From positions 1 through 30,655 of the IMG/VR virus record IMGVR_UViG_3300044815_000082: a stretch of DNA of 30,655 nt; one strand, 5' to 3'. The notes beneath the pieces are model-generated. The model did no database searches and was not told where the DNA came from. It worked only from the letters and a program-made list of their open reading frames with translations. Position numbers and translations under genes: made by a program. Below are positions 27,972-30,655 of this stretch, one piece after another (position 1 is the stretch's first letter; each line of letters starts with the position of its first letter). The stretch comes from a virus.

Positions 27972-29854
27972 GCTTTCAGAGCCGGGCGGATGCCCGATTC
28001 TTTCCACTGTTTCTCGCTGATCTCGCTGGGCGCATTCATCATCAGGTCTTGACCCTGCTGGTTTAGCGGGAAGGCGATGACTTCACGGATCGATTCGGTT
28101 CCGGCCAGCAGCATGACCATGCGGTCGATGCCCGGCGCCAGACCGCCGTGTGGCGGCGCGCCGAACTTGAAAGCGTTGAGCATGCCGCCGAATTTCTCTT
28201 CGACGACTTCGGGACCGTAGCCCGCGATCTCGAACGCTTTCAGCATGATCTCCGGTTTGTGGTTGCGGATGCCGCCCGAGCATAGTTCGACACCGTTCAC
28301 CACCAGATCGTACTGGTAGGCGAGGATGTCGAGCGGGTCTTTCGTCGTCAGCGCTTCCATCTCGCCTTGCGGCATCGAGAAGGGGTTGTGGCTGAAGTCG
28401 ATCTTGCCATCATCGGTTAGTTCGTACATCGGGAAATCGACGATCCAGCACATTTCGAACCGACCTTCGTCGATCAGATCGAGGTCTTGGCCCAGCTTGG
28501 TGCGCGCCGCGCCCGCGACCTTGTAGAACTGGTCGGGGTCACCGGCGAAGAAGAACAGCGCGTCGCCGGATTTCAGCCCAAACTGCGTTCGCAGTTCGTC
28601 CGTGGCAACAACTCCGAGAGCCTTGGCGACCGGCCCAGTCGCCTCGGGGCGCAGGGGGGCCTTCTTGTGGCCACCGATAGCCGGAACATCGTCTTCATGG
28701 GCGGAATCGGTTTGTTCCGGGATCGTCGGTTCGCGCCAAGCGACGTATGCGATCCCGGCGAGGCCTTGATCCTTGCCCCACGAGTCGAGGGCACGCGTGA
28801 ACGAGTTAGCGCCGCCTTTAGGGGCAGGGAGAGCCCAGACGCGGTTCTTCGGGTCGCCCGCGAGGATCGACTTGAAGATGCCGAAGCCTCCGTCGCGGAA
28901 CACGTCGGACACATCCTGCATTTCCAACGGGTTGCGCAGGTCCGGCTTGTCGGAGCCGTATTTCTGAATGCTCTCGCGGTACGGGATGCGAATGAATGGC
29001 CACGACGACACACCGGTCGTGCGCTCCCAGTACGGATAGTCGGCGCCCTTCGCGCCGTCATACGGTTTGCGGAACTTCACGAACGTGTCGTAGATCACCG
29101 GCTCGATGGTCGAGAGAACTTCGTCCTGATCGACGAACGCCATCTCCACATCGAGTTGATAGAACTCGCCCGGCGAGCGGTCGGCGCGCCCCGCTTCGTC
29201 ACGGAAGCACGGGGAAATCTGGAAGTAACGGTCGAAGCCGCTGACCATCAGCAGTTGCTTGAATTGCTGTGGGGCTTGCGGCAGAGCGTAGAACTTTCCC
29301 GGATGCAGGCGCGAGGGCACGAGGAAGTCGCGCGCGCCTTCCGGAGAACTGGCGGTCAGGATTGGAGTCTGGAATTCGGGAAAGCCGCGATCTTCCATCG
29401 TCCGGCGAAGGTGCGAGATGACCTGCGACCGCAACATGATGTTGCTGTGCAACGTCTCGCGCCGCAGATCGAGGTAGCGGTACTTCAGACGAAGTTCTTC
29501 GGGGTAATCGGGTTCGCCGAACACCGGGACCGGCAGGTCGATGGCGTGCGATAGCACCGTGAAATGCTCGACATGAAGCTCGACTTCACCGGTCGAGAGG
29601 TTCGGGTTCACGGTTCCATCGCGGCGGCGCTGAACCGTGCCGGTGACGCTGATGACGCTCTCGCGCTTCAGGTCCGGCAAGGCCGAGAGAATTCCGGTCG
29701 GGTCCACGACCAATTGGGTGATACCGTAGTGGTCGCGCAGGTCGATGAAGGCCAACCCGCCGTGATCCCGGATATTGTGAATCCAGCCAGCCAGTTCATG
29801 CGTTTGCAGGACATGGTCGGTGCGCAATTGCGCGCAGGTCATGGTACGATACAT
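27968..29854 (-). CDS. aspS: Aspartyl-tRNA synthetase, 628 aa
   Basis: This is a full bacterial-type class II enzyme. The N-terminal OB fold binds the anticodon ([20 protein letters not shown]). Motif 2 is [20 protein letters not shown]. An intact GAD insertion domain lies at about residues 295-420, and motif 3 is [15 protein letters not shown]. The His in RDHGG and the Gly in RRDGTVNPN occupy the positions that mark non-discriminating AspRS in bacteria, which also makes Asp-tRNA-Asn for the GatCAB amidotransferase. That is the usual state in Alphaproteobacteria. It heads a seven-gene operon with a clear promoter at 29881-29909. Confidence 0.93.
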   Translation of the reverse strand: MYRTMTCAQLRTDHVLQTHELAGWIHNIRDHGGLAFIDLRDHYGITQLVVDPTGILSALPDLKRESVISVTGTVQRRRDGTVNPNLSTGEVELHVEHFTVLSHAIDLPVPVFGEPDYPEELRLKYRYLDLRRETLHSNIMLRSQVISHLRRTMEDRGFPEFQTPILTASSPEGARDFLVPSRLHPGKFYALPQAPQQFKQLLMVSGFDRYFQISPCFRDEAGRADRSPGEFYQLDVEMAFVDQDEVLSTIEPVIYDTFVKFRKPYDGAKGADYPYWERTTGVSSWPFIRIPYRESIQKYGSDKPDLRNPLEMQDVSDVFRDGGFGIFKSILAGDPKNRVWALPAPKGGANSFTRALDSWGKDQGLAGIAYVAWREPTIPEQTDSAHEDDVPAIGGHKKAPLRPEATGPVAKALGVVATDELRTQFGLKSGDALFFFAGDPDQFYKVAGAARTKLGQDLDLIDEGRFEMCWIVDFPMYELTDDGKIDFSHNPFSMPQGEMEALTTKDPLDILAYQYDLVVNGVELCSGGIRNHKPEIMLKAFEIAGYGPEVVEEKFGGMLNAFKFGAPPHGGLAPGIDRMVMLLAGTESIREVIAFPLNQQGQDLMMNAPSEISEKQWKESGIRPALKA

Positions 29855-29880
29855 GGGTCACTCTATCTAAACGGAGTGCT

Positions 29881-29909
29881 TCGATACCGCGTAATTTAAT
29901 TTTCGTCAA
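29881..29909 (-). promoter_or_regulatory. Leftward sigma-70-type promoter of aspS operon
   Basis: Minus strand: TTGACG (29909-29904), 17-nt spacer, TATCGA (29886-29881). Predicted +1 is near 29874, 20 nt before the aspS ATG. Confidence 0.65.
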
Positions 29910-29910
29910 C

Positions 29911-29940
29911 GAAAAAGGGCGGCCCTACGACCGCCCTTCT
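29911..29940 (-). terminator. Intrinsic terminator after 83-aa gene
   Basis: Minus strand: AAGGGCGG and CCGCCCTT (8-bp stem; plus-strand arms 29915-29922 and 29931-29938) followed by TTTTTC. It separates the 83-aa gene from the aspS promoter. Confidence 0.75.
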
Positions 29941-29962
29941 CTAATACTAAACAGGTCAGAAG

Positions 29963-30214
29963 TCAGCCTACGTCCGGGTCATCACCCAGTTCCGAAGGGT
30001 CTACGCCCGCTGCGATTTCCCGAAGAGAAATCTGCTGGGTGTCGGTGAGATAACCGACCCACGGCGGGGCGCCGGGTTCAAGAACGATCTGCGTATGGGT
30101 ACTGGAACTGGTTTCGACCGTGCCGTTTTCGAAGTCAGTTTTGTACGTCGAATAGTTGTTCACGGAGATGGCGATGCGGTGGCCCGAAGGCTCGACGGTT
30201 ACTCTCGTGGTCAT
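29963..30214 (-). CDS. Hypothetical protein, 83 aa
   Basis: Not recognised. It has a beta-rich N-terminal half (TTRVTVEPSGHRIAISVNNY) and an acidic C-terminus (GVDPSELGDDPDVG). The ATG overlaps the upstream stop as ATGA, so it is coupled to the partial gene at the right edge. A terminator follows. Confidence 0.6.
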   Translation of the reverse strand: MTTRVTVEPSGHRIAISVNNYSTYKTDFENGTVETSSSTHTQIVLEPGAPPWVGYLTDTQQISLREIAAGVDPSELGDDPDVG

Positions 30215-30655
30215 TTCTTCTTTCCTTTTTTGCCGACCGTTGCCGTGATGTCCAGCAGGGCCGGAGCATTGGGGACAGCGACTTTGGCGACGTTGGGGGT
30301 GATTTGCAGAACCGGCGACGAGACCGGGGCGGTTGTCGGTTGAGCATTGGCGGCCGGTTGCTCGGTGTACCGAGACTTCAGCATCCGGGCGAAATCACCC
30401 TGATACTGATAGCTGCCGGTGTGGGTCAGCTTCGAGTTGGCATCGGCGTAGACCTTGCCACCAATCCGTTGCCACAGGCGGCAGAAAGCGTAGTCTTCCG
30501 ACAGGTAGCGACCTTCTTCATCGACGAATGTGTCGAAGAAATTGTAGTAGTGGTCATTGATTTTGTTGGCGAGACTTTCCAGACCGACTTGATGGTCTGG
30601 CTTGTACTTCAGGTTCGGGTAGGCTTCCTTCATCCGGTCGAAGACTTCGCGCTTG
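30211..30655 (-). CDS. Partial glycosyltransferase-like protein, C-terminal 147 aa
   Basis: The gene enters from the right edge, so its start is not visible. YLSEDYAFCRLWQRIGGKVY followed by a KLTHTGSYQYQGDF segment matches the end of phage family-2-type glycosyltransferase-like proteins, where SED and a later H are conserved. A Pro/Ala/Thr-rich linker and a lysine-rich tail (GKKGKKK) follow. Its role could be glycan decoration, but the N-terminal donor-binding half is outside the window. Confidence 0.5.
   Translation of the reverse strand, partial: KREVFDRMKEAYPNLKYKPDHQVGLESLANKINDHYYNFFDTFVDEEGRYLSEDYAFCRLWQRIGGKVYADANSKLTHTGSYQYQGDFARMLKSRYTEQPAANAQPTTAPVSSPVLQITPNVAKVAVPNAPALLDITATVGKKGKKK

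Noticed and set aside
28487-29554. 355-aa plus-strand frame opposite aspS
   Set aside because: Antisense shadow of AspRS with no family resemblance.
1-30655. CRISPR array, insertion sequence or integrase
   Set aside because: No regularly spaced repeats, transposase or recombinase motifs, or terminal inverted repeats flanking a cargo gene were found.

Overview
This window reads as part of a large tailed-phage (T4-like myovirus) genome. Genes are packed tightly, mostly leftward, with many ATGA/TGATG overlaps and dozens of small genes of unknown function. It carries divergent homologues of the T4-type neck proteins gp13 and gp14 and the tail-completion protein gp15, a GH19 endolysin, and repeated TATAAATA-like late-promoter octamers. 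A small GcrA-family DNA-binding protein and an AspRS of alphaproteobacterial, apparently non-discriminating type point to an alphaproteobacterial host. GC content is moderately high (my rough impression, not computed). No integrase, transposase, CRISPR array or complete tRNA gene was recognised.

Layout. 1-420: no gene seen; hairpins and two candidate leftward promoters. 420-4013: leftward small unknown genes, with one rightward gene at 702. 4093-5743: a rightward trio ending in a zincin-like protein. 5688-7813: leftward operon with GcrA-like, YqeY-like and small membrane proteins. 7863-10017: leftward operon ending in a ThrRS that lacks its editing half. 10161-13060: leftward glycan/methylation cassette (YibB/HtrL-like, possible GT9-like protein, TylF-like and class I methyltransferases). 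13158-16142: structural block, with gp13 leftward and gp14 plus a partner rightward from a divergent late-promoter pair. 16280-19057: leftward operon with a Pth2-type peptidyl-tRNA hydrolase and GluRS. 19110-20242: tandem paralogues. 20313-22033: a 49-aa gene and a compact ValRS lacking the CP1 editing domain, whose start lies in a different frame. 22166-23850: galE, an unknown gene and a strongly structured leader. 23882-25909: gp15-like protein and endolysin, each behind a late promoter. 25999-26334: one rightward gene. 26382-29854: leftward operon headed by AspRS. 29963-30655: leftward pair, the upstream gene partial.

How the parts fit. Two promoter classes are visible. The first has a strong (G)GTTGAC -35 box with 16-18 bp spacing and heads the leftward operons carrying the translation and metabolic genes. 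The second is an NNTAAATA octamer in front of structural, lysis and some small genes. In several cases the predicted transcription start falls on or within one base of the start codon, which suggests leaderless mRNAs. Four aminoacyl-tRNA synthetases, Pth2 and a YqeY-like protein form a translation-support set. Two of the four synthetases (ValRS, ThrRS) have lost their proofreading domains.
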